Source: JAAEPI01 sp965212145 (GTDB lineage: Bacteria; Bacteroidota; Bacteroidia; Cytophagales; Cyclobacteriaceae). From it: a stretch of 64,000 bases of DNA. The position numbers and the translations under genes were made by a program. The stretch is from assembly GCA_965212145.1 (NCBI GenBank), contig CBDBUY010000004.1:310001-374000 (forward strand), given 5' to 3'. The notes under the pieces were generated by a model. That model was not told where the DNA came from, did no database searches, and worked only from the letters and a program-made list of their open reading frames with translations. Shown in pieces: positions 1-8,352 of the stretch. The stretch's first letter is position 1. Each line of letters begins with the position of its first letter.

Positions 1-1
1 T

Positions 2-652
2 CCGAGTTTGGGGATTGAAAATCTAAACGATCCGTATGGAGGCCTCCACTTGAAGAAATCCGGTTTCGTTGATCTTCCTAAAATGCTGGAGGTTTTTAAA
101 GATTTTTTTCGAAAAAAAGGGATTCTAATCCAAGAAGAAATCAACCTACAAGAATCTCAGGATGTCGCTGACAAAGTGATTTTTTGTGAAGGCTATTACG
201 TGCATCAAAATCCTTTCTGGCGCGAACTGCCGTTTAAGCCAGTCCGTGGAGAAATTCTGGAAATTCATTGCGAATTGCCCCCTGAGAGGATTTACAATCG
301 TGGAGTTTTCATGGTACCAAGAGAAGAGTGTTTCAGAGTAGGATCCACCTATCATCATGACAATCTTTCGTTCACAGCTCAGGAGAAAGGGATCGCTGAA
401 TTGAAGCGAAGATTGGTAAAATTGTACTCCGGCGAATTTGAGATAACGAAAACTTCAGCAGGTGTTCGGCCGGCCACCCACGACAGGCGTCCATACGTCG
501 GCTGGCACCCTGAAAATAAAACCGTTGGGATATTTAATGGTTTTGGTGCGAAAGGTGTTTCATTAGTACCTTATTTTTCTAAATTGTTCGTTGATTCCAT
601 CATAAGAAAAGCCGTTATTCCATCAGAGGCAAATGTTAGCAGGGTTTTATAA
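2..652 (+). CDS. FAD-dependent oxidoreductase (DAO family), C-terminal part, cut by window edge
   Basis: The reading frame is already open at base 2, so the N-terminal FAD-binding Rossmann segment lies outside the window and about 216 residues remain. The visible part matches the C-terminal half of D-amino-acid-oxidase-like flavoproteins. It has a substrate-domain strand with FMVPREE, then RPATHDRRPYVGW followed by NGFGAKGVSLVP, which is the usual DAO C-terminal pattern where an Arg and a Gly-rich turn contact substrate and FAD. The substrate cannot be deduced; glycine- or proline-type amine oxidases are the obvious relatives. The stop codon lies 20 nt inside the next gene, so the two are probably cotranscribed. 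Confidence 0.8.
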   Translation, partial: PSLGIENLNDPYGGLHLKKSGFVDLPKMLEVFKDFFRKKGILIQEEINLQESQDVADKVIFCEGYYVHQNPFWRELPFKPVRGEILEIHCELPPERIYNRGVFMVPREECFRVGSTYHHDNLSFTAQEKGIAELKRRLVKLYSGEFEITKTSAGVRPATHDRRPYVGWHPENKTVGIFNGFGAKGVSLVPYFSKLFVDSIIRKAVIPSEANVSRVL

Positions 653-3600
653 AAAACGTCCGTTTTGGTTCTTGATCGCAGTGCTGATGGCATCATCCAT
701 TTCGGCGCAGCATTTCGACACGCAGTTTGGTCAAAACCGAATTCAATATGAAGCTTTCGGCTGGAACTATATTTCAACAAACAGCTTCGATGTGTACTAC
801 CATGTGGGTGGCGAAAACTACGCCACCGAAGCTGTGGACTTTCTGGAAGAAGCATTTCCTGAACTAACCGACAAAATAGGATACGCCCCTTTTACCAAGC
901 CAAAGGTCATTATCTACAACTCCATTCATGACTTGCAGCAGAGCAATATCGGAATCGGTGGAGATGTCTACACGATTGGGGGGAAAACGAACTTCGTGAA
1001 AATGCAAGCTGAGGTGGCATACTCAGGACAGGCACACAAATTTCAGGAGGACCTTATCTACGGCATTGCCAAAATTCTGATCACGGACATGATGTACGGA
1101 GGGAGTCTTGGAGAAATTTTTCAGAATTCATTTTTACTCACCTTACCCGATTGGTTCATCGACGGAGCGGCTCGTTACATCGCCTATGGCTGGAACGAGG
1201 AAATGGACGACTATATCAGAGACTACTTGGGACGGAAAAGGATCAGAAAGCGCGTGCGGGTGAACGATGCAGAATCGGGTCCAATCGGACAGTCAATCTG
1301 GAATTATATCGCTGTAGTGCATGGCGAGAGCAATATCTCTAATATCCTTAACCTGACAAGAATCATCAGAAAGGAAGAAAACTCGATAGCCCAATCTCTA
1401 GGCGTAGGATACCGATCATTTTTGGAAAATTGGCAGAATTTCTATGTGCTACAGAAAGAAGAAGTAATCCTGGAATATCAGTCCCCATCAGAAAACAACG
1501 TGGTTTCGCACAAGCGAACAAAGGAGTTGATCACCACAACGATTCGGGTAAGTCCCCTGGGAGATAAAGTTGCTTTTGCCCGCATACGAAATGGTCAATA
1601 TTACATCTATGTCCGTGATTTAGAATCTGGACGTCTAAAGAAAATCACCAAGGGTGGTTACCGAATTAACAATCAGGAAGTGGATAAATACTTGCCACTA
1701 CTGGACTGGCGGGATGCCAATACCCTGGGAGCAGTTGTCTTTCGAAGGGGAAATCTATATCTGGACTCGTACAACGTGGAAGACGGAACCAAGGAACAAA
1801 AACCTCTCGATCGTTTCAGACAGATAGAATCATTCTCTTTTAATGACAATGGACGACTGGCTGTGATAAGTGGAGATATTGACGGGCAGAATGACCTCTA
1901 TTTGATCAGCATGAGACGAAATGCTCTCCGCAGAATCACCCGAGATACGTATGACGATCTGGATCCGATGTTTATCCCGGGCAGTGCTGCCATTGTATTC
2001 AGCTCCAACCGAGTCAGCGATTCTGTACGTGTCAGAAACGTCCCAATAAATGACGTGACGGATAATTTCAACTTGTTCGTCTATGATCTTGACACTACCA
2101 AGAACAGCTTCTATCGACTGACGAACACTTACAGTACAGATCGCAAGCCAATTCCCAAAAACGACTATTTCATTTATTATCTGAGTGATCAAAAAGGAAT
2201 CACGAACCTTTATCGATTCAATCTACTCGACACGACATTCAGTCAGGTATCGTCATTTGATAAGGGCATTCAGGATTACGACCTCCATTTTGATCAGGAC
2301 GCCATTGCCTTTATGATGCTGGACAAAGGCTTCAAAAAAGTCTATCACAACAAGTCTCTGGATCTGGATCAAAACAATTTTACTCAACCCACTCCCAGAC
2401 AGAGGCGGAAACAATCCCAATTTCTCTTTACACGGAGGAATTCCGTAGAATCGGGCTTTGAATTGGAAGAGGATCCTGTTGATAGCACTGAAGTTTTTGA
2501 TCCACTCGAGCCTGACGATTTCGTGTTCGAAGAGGAGACGATCCCGAATCGACCCAAACCTCCCTCCGACTATATTGATACGGACAATTACGTTTTCAGC
2601 GATGAGGTAGAAGGTGGGTACGAGCCGGATTCTTTTTTCGCCACCTACGAGCAGTTGCAGCGTGAGGTGGGCAGAGAGGGACCCTATATCTATGAGCCTA
2701 GGTTTAGCTTCGGCAATGTGACCACATCGTTTGCTAATGATCCACTGCGAGGATTTGGATTTGTATTCCAGACCGAGGTGGTTGATATGATGGAAGATCA
2801 CCGATTCCTAGCCGGAGGCTTCTTTACACAAGACTTCAGTCAGTCGGACATGTTCGGGGAGTACCAGTTTTTACCCTACTGGGCCGATCTTCATTTCAGA
2901 CTTGATCGAAATACGTACATCATTGAAACTTTCGATCTTTCGCTTTCTCAGACGTACCGCCTGACAAATATGGAAGCCGGAATTTCCGTTCCGGTCACCC
3001 ACAGTTTTAGAGGTACGGCCGCCCCATTTTATGCGCGAACTTCCTTCTTCAATACGAATGTGAATGCCATTCTTAATTCTGATCTGACCCAACCAAATGA
3101 TCTGTTCATTGACTATGGTGGAATTCGCCTCGCTTTAGTTTATGATAACTCCGTTGAGAAAGGCTACAATATTTTTCAGGGAACACGGGCCAAGGCAGAG
3201 TTCAAGCATTATCAGCCTGTTTCTTCCAATGGAAAATACTTCCACCATCTGGAGGTAGATATTAGACATTACCAGAAAATTCATCGGGAAATAACCTGGG
3301 CTAATCGTGGTTTCTATGGAAGATTCTGGGGAGACAATAATCCGCAGTTCTTGTTAGGGGGGGTCGACAACTGGATTCTGAAAAGATTCGAAAATCATGG
3401 TGAAGATGATCCGATCCAACCGGTGAGTGAGTCAGGGGATATCCTGAACCGAGAAAATTCGAACATTGTATTTCACAGATTTGCGACAAGTGTGCGTGGA
3501 CATGATTACATCGAGCAATTCGGTTCTGATGCCATGGTCTTTTCTAGTGAATTGCGAATCCCGATTTTCAGGTACATCATCAGGCGGCCAATTTCCTCCA

Positions 3601-3887
3601 ATTTCCTACGAAACTTCCAATTTGTCTATTTCTATGATATCGGAACAGCCTGGTCAGGTGCTCCTCCATTCCAACGAAAGAATGCCTTTACTGAGGAGGT
3701 CTTCGATGACGACCCCATCTTCACTGCCAAGCTCAAAGACTTCCGTAACCCGTGGCTCGCCGGTTACGGCGGAGGGGTGAGAATGTCATTGCTCGGCTAT
3801 TATGTCAAAATCGACCGTGCAAGACCCATCAGGGACTTTAAGGTAGGCAGTCCGCGATGGTACATCTCCATTGGGGTAGATTTTTAA
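633..3887 (+). CDS. Large envelope protein: peptidase-MA-like domain, TolB-like propeller, C-terminal barrel
   Basis: This 1084-residue protein has a signal peptide ending in SISAQ near residue 26. Residues 50-290 resemble a peptidase-MA (gluzincin) domain, with LPDWFIDGAARYIA at 171-184 in the place of the family's W-x-x-E-G-x-A helix, but no HEXXH is present. The aligned stretch near 137-142 reads FQEDLI, so zinc catalysis is unlikely. Residues 290-620 carry repeated SPLGDKVAF/DLYLISMRR-type blades typical of TolB/PD40 propellers. An acidic Pro-rich linker at about 640-690 follows. The last 380 residues look like an outer-membrane barrel of the Omp85/surface-antigen type, with an FVYFYDIGTAW strand and a terminal aromatic residue. 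It overlaps the upstream flavoenzyme gene by 20 nt. Function is unknown; a periplasmic or outer-membrane scaffold is inferred. Confidence 0.75.
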   Translation: MLAGFYKKRPFWFLIAVLMASSISAQHFDTQFGQNRIQYEAFGWNYISTNSFDVYYHVGGENYATEAVDFLEEAFPELTDKIGYAPFTKPKVIIYNSIHDLQQSNIGIGGDVYTIGGKTNFVKMQAEVAYSGQAHKFQEDLIYGIAKILITDMMYGGSLGEIFQNSFLLTLPDWFIDGAARYIAYGWNEEMDDYIRDYLGRKRIRKRVRVNDAESGPIGQSIWNYIAVVHGESNISNILNLTRIIRKEENSIAQSLGVGYRSFLENWQNFYVLQKEEVILEYQSPSENNVVSHKRTKELITTTIRVSPLGDKVAFARIRNGQYYIYVRDLESGRLKKITKGGYRINNQEVDKYLPLLDWRDANTLGAVVFRRGNLYLDSYNVEDGTKEQKPLDRFRQIESFSFNDNGRLAVISGDIDGQNDLYLISMRRNALRRITRDTYDDLDPMFIPGSAAIVFSSNRVSDSVRVRNVPINDVTDNFNLFVYDLDTTKNSFYRLTNTYSTDRKPIPKNDYFIYYLSDQKGITNLYRFNLLDTTFSQVSSFDKGIQDYDLHFDQDAIAFMMLDKGFKKVYHNKSLDLDQNNFTQPTPRQRRKQSQFLFTRRNSVESGFELEEDPVDSTEVFDPLEPDDFVFEEETIPNRPKPPSDYIDTDNYVFSDEVEGGYEPDSFFATYEQLQREVGREGPYIYEPRFSFGNVTTSFANDPLRGFGFVFQTEVVDMMEDHRFLAGGFFTQDFSQSDMFGEYQFLPYWADLHFRLDRNTYIIETFDLSLSQTYRLTNMEAGISVPVTHSFRGTAAPFYARTSFFNTNVNAILNSDLTQPNDLFIDYGGIRLALVYDNSVEKGYNIFQGTRAKAEFKHYQPVSSNGKYFHHLEVDIRHYQKIHREITWANRGFYGRFWGDNNPQFLLGGVDNWILKRFENHGEDDPIQPVSESGDILNRENSNIVFHRFATSVRGHDYIEQFGSDAMVFSSELRIPIFRYIIRRPISSNFLRNFQFVYFYDIGTAWSGAPPFQRKNAFTEEVFDDDPIFTAKLKDFRNPWLAGYGGGVRMSLLGYYVKIDRARPIRDFKVGSPRWYISIGVDF

Positions 3888-3892
3888 CTTTG
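3885..3892 (+). promoter_or_regulatory. Bacteroidota -7 element for yicC
   Basis: TAACTTTG matches TAnnTTTG exactly and overlaps the stop codon of the preceding gene. Only 4 nt separate it from the yicC ATG, so the transcript would be leaderless or nearly so. No clear -33 TTTG was required for this call. Confidence 0.55.
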
Positions 3893-3896
3893 CGCC

Positions 3897-4763
3897 ATGC
3901 TTGAATCAATGACCGGCTTTGGCCAATCCGAGGGTTCCATCGGAACTAAGACTCTGAAAACAGAGATCAAAACACTCAATAGCAAGTTTCTGGATGCCAA
4001 TATCAAGCTTCCGCGGGAGCTCAGTCATTTTGAAAATGACATTCGCACCCTCATCCAAAAAGAACTGAAACGAGGAAAGGTAAACATTCAGGTTGATCTG
4101 TCTGGTGGAGAAGAGCAACCGGCACAAATCAATGAAAATCTGCTGCGCAGCTACTACGAAAAATACAAGTCCCTTTCCGCAGAACTTGGTGAAAATGAAA
4201 CCGATCTGTTCAAGCTGGCATTGCACTCACCAGAGGTCATCTCGTCCGAGGAAAATAAGCTGGACGTAGATTGGGCTGACATGGCCAAAATTTTCTCTTC
4301 GGCCATCAAAGAATGCCAGGCCTTCCGGAAACAGGAAGGTGCCAGTCTACAGGAAAAACTTCAGTCCTACATTGACAATATTCAGCAACGGCTGTCCATG
4401 ATCGAGCCGCTTGACAAACTGAGGCTCGAAAATATCCGTGGAAGGATCACCAAAAGCATGGAGGAGCTCAAGGAGCGCGTGCAGGTGGATGAAAACCGGT
4501 TCGAACAAGAGTTGATTTACTACATAGAAAAAATAGACATCACCGAAGAAAAAGTACGGCTCCAAAAGCATCTTGACTTTTTCGGGGAGGTGCTGGGCAG
4601 CAAAACTTCTGAGGGCAAGAAGCTTGGCTTTATCTCACAGGAAATCGGACGAGAAATCAACACCATCGGCTCTAAAGCAAACGACTCAGACATGCAGCAG
4701 TTGGTGGTGGAGATGAAAGACGAGTTGGAGAAGATCAAGGAGCAGTTGTTGAATATTCTTTAG
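3897..4763 (+). CDS. yicC: YicC-family endoribonuclease
   Basis: The protein has 288 residues, the usual YicC length. It starts with the signature SMTGFG, followed by EIKTLNSKFLD in the N-terminal YicC domain. It ends with the DUF1732 signature around GFISQEIGREINTIGSKAND. YicC proteins of other bacteria are RNases acting on small RNAs or mRNAs in the cytoplasm; that role is transferred from the family. In many Bacteroidota the next gene is gmk (guanylate kinase). Here a methyltransferase remnant follows instead, so the usual neighbourhood is interrupted. The ATG is chosen because it begins the conserved SMTGFG motif and lies just behind a -7 promoter element. Confidence 0.93.
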   Translation: MLESMTGFGQSEGSIGTKTLKTEIKTLNSKFLDANIKLPRELSHFENDIRTLIQKELKRGKVNIQVDLSGGEEQPAQINENLLRSYYEKYKSLSAELGENETDLFKLALHSPEVISSEENKLDVDWADMAKIFSSAIKECQAFRKQEGASLQEKLQSYIDNIQQRLSMIEPLDKLRLENIRGRITKSMEELKERVQVDENRFEQELIYYIEKIDITEEKVRLQKHLDFFGEVLGSKTSEGKKLGFISQEIGREINTIGSKANDSDMQQLVVEMKDELEKIKEQLLNIL

Positions 4764-4777
4764 GTCACTAGAATCCA

Positions 4778-5641
4778 ATGCGGAAAATTTTGAAAAATAT
4801 TCTCGAGATTCTCGGATTATTAGACCTTGTAAAGTCAGTAGCGAAAAAAGTTAGACTGATCGAGCAACGAAAGTTGCCAAGAAAGTACAAAAACCTAGAT
4901 TCTTAGCAGCTGAAGTATCGAAACTTACTCTTAACATTTGACACATCCAAACCCTACTCTAAAGGTTGGTTTTATCCTAGGTATGATTTCGGGGAAATTC
5001 ATGAACCCATGGCGACTGACGTTTTTATCGATTTTATACACTATGAAAGCCAGGTACTAGATATAGGTGGGCACTTGGGATACTTTTCCTGTATAGCAGG
5101 AAAGCTTGCTAAAAATGGAAAAGTACATGCATTTGAAGTTGACCCTAAATGTATCGCACTGATGCAGGAAAACTTGAGGAGAAACGATTTAGACAATGTT
5201 GAAATTCACAATTATGCCATTTCTGATTCAGTTGGGATCGTCAAAATTCCTGAATACAACACTCCATTTCCGGGGTTAATGATCAATCCAAAATCACTTA
5301 ATAACTTCAAGGAGGTCGAAGCAAGAAACATTGATCACTTTCTTGAAGAGAATGACTTCATACCGGATTTCATTAAAATAGATATAGAGGGGGCTGAGGG
5401 AAAAGCACTAGAAGGCATGCAAGACACCATGAAGAACACCTCAGCCACTCTTCTGATAGAAATTCATGTAGATAACCTCAAAAACCATTTCAATGCTGAC
5501 TACCGGGAATCTATAAAATTGCTACTGAAGTATGGATACACCCTCCAAGAACTCGAGCATCGTGATTCTGCCGGGAAAAATAAAATTATTGACTTGAATA
5601 CGACCCTAGAGGGCAATACCATGATTCTTGCCGTCAAATGA
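4778..5641 (+). pseudogene. FkbM-family methyltransferase gene interrupted by an in-frame TAG
   Basis: Reading from ATG 4778 gives 42 codons (MRKILKNILEILG onward), then TAG at 4904-4906. The same frame then stays open to 5641, 288 codons in total. The part after the stop begins QLKYRNLL and continues through WFYPRYDFGEIHEP, then VLDIGGHLGYFS (SAM-binding motif I), FEVDP, and the FkbM signature FIKIDIEGAE. The WFYPRY-to-IHEP segment belongs to the family fold, yet any start at 5009 would remove it. The simplest reading is a nonsense mutation; read-through or a sequence error cannot be excluded. FkbM enzymes O-methylate sugars or other small molecules. It sits where gmk is often found, and its codons look more AT-rich than those of yicC, which would fit acquisition by transfer. 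Confidence 0.7.
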
Positions 5642-5701
5642 TGGAATTGATGGATATTTAAGTAGACACAATTCATCTTCGTTCTTCACGATCATTTGAA
5701 T

Positions 5702-5731
5702 AAAAAAACCACCCCAGGTTTCCCGAAGTGG
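5702..5731 (-). terminator. Rho-independent terminator of the DUF2911 gene
   Basis: Read on the minus strand, CCACTTCGGG pairs with CCTGGGGTGG across an AAA loop (10 pairs, three of them G-T), followed directly by seven T. It lies about 25 nt past the stop of the minus-strand DUF2911 gene. Confidence 0.7.
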
Positions 5732-5754
5732 CTCTCTAAATTATTGAATTGAGT

Positions 5755-6276
5755 TTACTTAATCGTAAACATCACCTTGGTTTTGTCCCAGGCCATGCTC
5801 ACATTTCCTTTGCTGTCAGCGTCTATGGTGAATCGCTCCACCGCTTTGTCTGTCATTGTCGGTTCAGCTGTCACACGAAGGACGTCTTTGGACTTGTCGT
5901 AGTTATAGCTGCCCCACTCGTTTGATACGCTGTTGAAGATGATCGTCCACTCGTCCTTGCCTGGGATCGTGTGTAGGCCGTATTTTCCTGCTGGTAAAGT
6001 CTTGCCTTGCACCTTCACATCTTTAGAGACAGAAATCCACGTGTTTTCATTGGCGCCCGTTCTCCACACTTTGCCGTATGGCACCAGTTTTCCGAAAATT
6101 TCACGGTCTTTCTTGGCGGGTTGACTGTAGTCAATGACAATGTCAGCTCCATTTACAGTGGCCTTGGCCTGTGCCGGAGGGCTCGGTCTTTTTGATTTGT
6201 CTTTTTGCGCTTGCGCTACGTTGATGGTCAGCAGCATGGCCAACATCAGGGTTAGTAATTTGATCGATTTGTTCAT
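5755..6276 (-). CDS. Secreted DUF2911 protein
   Basis: The product has 173 residues with a clear signal peptide (hydrophobic core LLTLMLAMLLTINVAQA, cleavage near AQA-Q). The mature part is a single DUF2911 domain. The diagnostic signatures are IVIDYSQPAKKDREIFGKLVP, then VWRTGANENTWI, LPAGKYGLHTIPG and WTIIFN. DUF2911 proteins are frequent in Bacteroidota and have no established biochemical role. A second member of the family, fused to TPRs and broken by a stop codon, lies at 24273-25415. The gene stands alone on the minus strand and ends at a strong hairpin terminator. Confidence 0.88.
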   Translation of the reverse strand: MNKSIKLLTLMLAMLLTINVAQAQKDKSKRPSPPAQAKATVNGADIVIDYSQPAKKDREIFGKLVPYGKVWRTGANENTWISVSKDVKVQGKTLPAGKYGLHTIPGKDEWTIIFNSVSNEWGSYNYDKSKDVLRVTAEPTMTDKAVERFTIDADSKGNVSMAWDKTKVMFTIK

Positions 6277-6373
6277 GATTTTTTAGTTTGGATAGTTCTG
6301 ATCCTTTCACGCAATTAAGCCCTGAATGTTCACCCAAAATGGAGAATTGCTTAACTTCATCTCAAAAAGAGCC

Positions 6374-6934
6374 ATGCGATCACTGCTTTCACTACTCATT
6401 GTTTTCACCCTGACATTCTTTGCGTGTCAATCAGAGATGGGAAAAAAGGGCAAGCTGGTGGAGGAAGTCAACATAAAGGTGTCCAAAATCGACCACAGTC
6501 ACCGTCAGCAGATCATCGAGAGTGACTTCCGACGTGGAGATTCACTTTATAAAGTGCGTGGCTACTACATGGACAATGAACTTCAGAAAGTTGTCGGGAT
6601 CATTCAAACGCCGCACTTCGAACGAGACGATTATTTCTACTTTGAAAATGGCGCACCCATTTTCACCGGCCACTTCATGAATTTCCGGGACGACAACCTG
6701 GCCGAGGAATTCAAATATTATTTCAAAAATGGAAACATCGCCAATACCCTCATGTGGGAGGATCACTACACGCCCGGCAAACGCTTTCCTCACGAGACAT
6801 TCGAGCATTTCGATCCGGATCTGGATTCTCTGATGAATGCAGAGAACAACCGCCTGGCTTTTTTCATGCGCCACCTGGAGCAGGATGCCATTGAAATCAA
6901 AGCAGAAAACGAGAATCTGGGGGCCAATCAATGA
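6374..6934 (+). CDS. Putative lipoprotein of unknown function
   Basis: I start at ATG 6374 because the sequence then reads MRSLLSLLIVFTLTFFACQ, a signal peptide with a lipobox ending FFAC. The longer in-frame start at 6326 would put non-hydrophobic residues in front. The 186-residue product has segments such as YYMDNELQKVVG, YFYFENGAPIFTGHFMNF and YYFKNGNIANT, which resemble MORN-type strand-turn repeats. No enzyme motif is visible. The stop overlaps the start of the MazG-like gene by ATGA, placing it in a three-gene operon with that gene and DUF2721. Confidence 0.75.
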   Translation: MRSLLSLLIVFTLTFFACQSEMGKKGKLVEEVNIKVSKIDHSHRQQIIESDFRRGDSLYKVRGYYMDNELQKVVGIIQTPHFERDDYFYFENGAPIFTGHFMNFRDDNLAEEFKYYFKNGNIANTLMWEDHYTPGKRFPHETFEHFDPDLDSLMNAENNRLAFFMRHLEQDAIEIKAENENLGANQ

Positions 6935-7257
6935 CGCTTGAAGAGGCACAGAAAACGGTAGACGATTGGATAAAAACCAAGGGCGTTCGCTACTTCAGCG
7001 AGCTGACCAACATGACCGTGCTCATGGAGGAAGTCGGCGAACTCGCCCGGCTCATGTCCAGAACTTACGGCGATCAGTCTTTCAAGAAGTCCGATAAAAA
7101 TCGTGAGCTAGACGATGAACTTGCAGACGTGCTTTGGGTGTTGATATGTATCGCCAATCAGACTGGGGTGGACCTGACCAAGGCCCTCCAAAAAAATCTT
7201 GAAAAGAAAAACACGCGGGATGCGACCCGCCACCTAGAAAACGAAAAACTCAAGTGA
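6931..7257 (+). CDS. MazG-like nucleotide pyrophosphohydrolase
   Basis: This 108-residue protein is one compact all-alpha MazG/NTP-PPase domain. The metal-binding signatures are visible as EEVGELARL (E-E-x-x-E) near residue 32 and ELDDELADVLWVL (E-x-x-D) near residue 60. Family members hydrolyse (d)NTPs to monophosphate and pyrophosphate and are thought to clean the nucleotide pool; the exact substrate here is unknown. It overlaps the lipoprotein gene upstream and the DUF2721 gene downstream by 4 nt each, so translation is probably coupled. Confidence 0.88.
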   Translation: MTLEEAQKTVDDWIKTKGVRYFSELTNMTVLMEEVGELARLMSRTYGDQSFKKSDKNRELDDELADVLWVLICIANQTGVDLTKALQKNLEKKNTRDATRHLENEKLK

Positions 7258-7658
7258 CCTTAACGACTCCATCACTCCTTTTTCCGGCCATCACACTTTT
7301 ATTGCTGGCCTACACCAACCGGTTCCTTTCTACCGCAACACTTATCCGCCAGCTTCATAGCAAATACTCAGAGAATCCGGAAAAAAGTGTGCTCAAGGGT
7401 CAGATCAAGAATCTGAGGACAAGGCTGTACCTGATCCGAAACATGCAGTTTTTTGGGGTGCTTAGTTTCGTCGGATGCGTCCTTAGCATGGCGTTTATCT
7501 ACTGGGAAAACGTGGAAGCCGGTAGTTACTTTTTCGCCGGATCTATGTTGAGCCTGCTGCTGTCGCTGGTCATTTCGCTCAGGGAAATCCAGCTTTCCAC
7601 CAGAGCACTTGATCTGGAACTCAGCGATATGGAGCTGGGGGATAAGATCAGATTCTGA
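7254..7658 (+). CDS. DUF2721 membrane protein
   Basis: The 134-residue protein starts at GTG, overlapping the MazG stop as GTGA. It has a hydrophobic N-terminal helix (LLFPAITLLLLAYTNRF), a basic stretch, then two further helices around FFGVLSFVGCVLSMAFIYW and YFFAGSMLSLLLSLVISL. The pattern ends in LREIQLSTRALDLELSDM, typical of DUF2721. The function is not known. It ends 11 nt inside the convergent comB gene, so the two mRNAs overlap at their 3' ends. Confidence 0.8.
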   Translation: MTLTTPSLLFPAITLLLLAYTNRFLSTATLIRQLHSKYSENPEKSVLKGQIKNLRTRLYLIRNMQFFGVLSFVGCVLSMAFIYWENVEAGSYFFAGSMLSLLLSLVISLREIQLSTRALDLELSDMELGDKIRF

Positions 7659-8352
7659 CCAGATGCTCTCCGTCCAGAGCAATCACCGAATCAAACTCAT
7701 CTTTCTGTACACAAAACTCAATATCCTTTGTCACACCGAAACCTGCGAGTCGATCTGCATGTCCTGATTTTTTGGCAATGGCTAGCAAATCATCCTGATT
7801 TTTCAGGTAAAGCTCAATGGTCAGGAAGGCAGAGTCGCCCGTCATCTCGTGAGTTTCTGAGAGCGCAGCAATCAATGCACCGGCATACAGCGTGTCTTCA
7901 ATGTTTACCGTGCCTTTCCATCCTGCGCAGTGGATCACCACATCTTTCCCTGAATTATTCAAATAATCGGCGGTGGATTTCAAGTTCAAAAATGCCCCAA
8001 TGATGATCTCCTCTGCCTCGGCAGATTTGGATATGGCCAGGGTGCCATTGGTGGTGGAGGTCACAATCTTCCGGCCGATCAAGTCCTCGTCCAGATATTC
8101 AAAGGGTGAGTTTCCAATGTCGAATCCTTCGACTTTTTCTCCCCCTCGTTCTCCAGCCATGATGTAACCCTGAGCTCCGAGCTCAAAAGCTTCGTCCACT
8201 GTAGCGACCGGACGAATCATCGCCACGCCATTAGACAAACCCGACACCATGCAGGATGTCGCTCTGAATATATCGACCACTACGGCTATTTTTCCTTTCA
8301 GCTCATGCTGATGGATCAGTTCAGGCGTCAGACAAACTTCTACGGTATTCAT
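7648..8352 (-). CDS. comB: 2-phosphosulfolactate phosphatase family protein (ComB)
   Basis: The 234-residue protein carries the ComB signatures VVDIFRATSCM, AGERGGEKVEGFDIGNSP and TTNGTLAI. ComB hydrolyses 2-phosphosulfolactate to sulfolactate, a Mg-dependent step first defined in coenzyme M synthesis. Homologues are widespread in bacteria without coenzyme M, where the real substrate is uncertain. No other sulfolactate gene is visible in the window. Its ATG overlaps the stop of gcvT by 4 nt, so it is the second gene of a gcvT-comB transcription unit. Confidence 0.88.
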   Translation of the reverse strand: MNTVEVCLTPELIHQHELKGKIAVVVDIFRATSCMVSGLSNGVAMIRPVATVDEAFELGAQGYIMAGERGGEKVEGFDIGNSPFEYLDEDLIGRKIVTSTTNGTLAISKSAEAEEIIIGAFLNLKSTADYLNNSGKDVVIHCAGWKGTVNIEDTLYAGALIAALSETHEMTGDSAFLTIELYLKNQDDLLAIAKKSGHADRLAGFGVTKDIEFCVQKDEFDSVIALDGEHLVRI

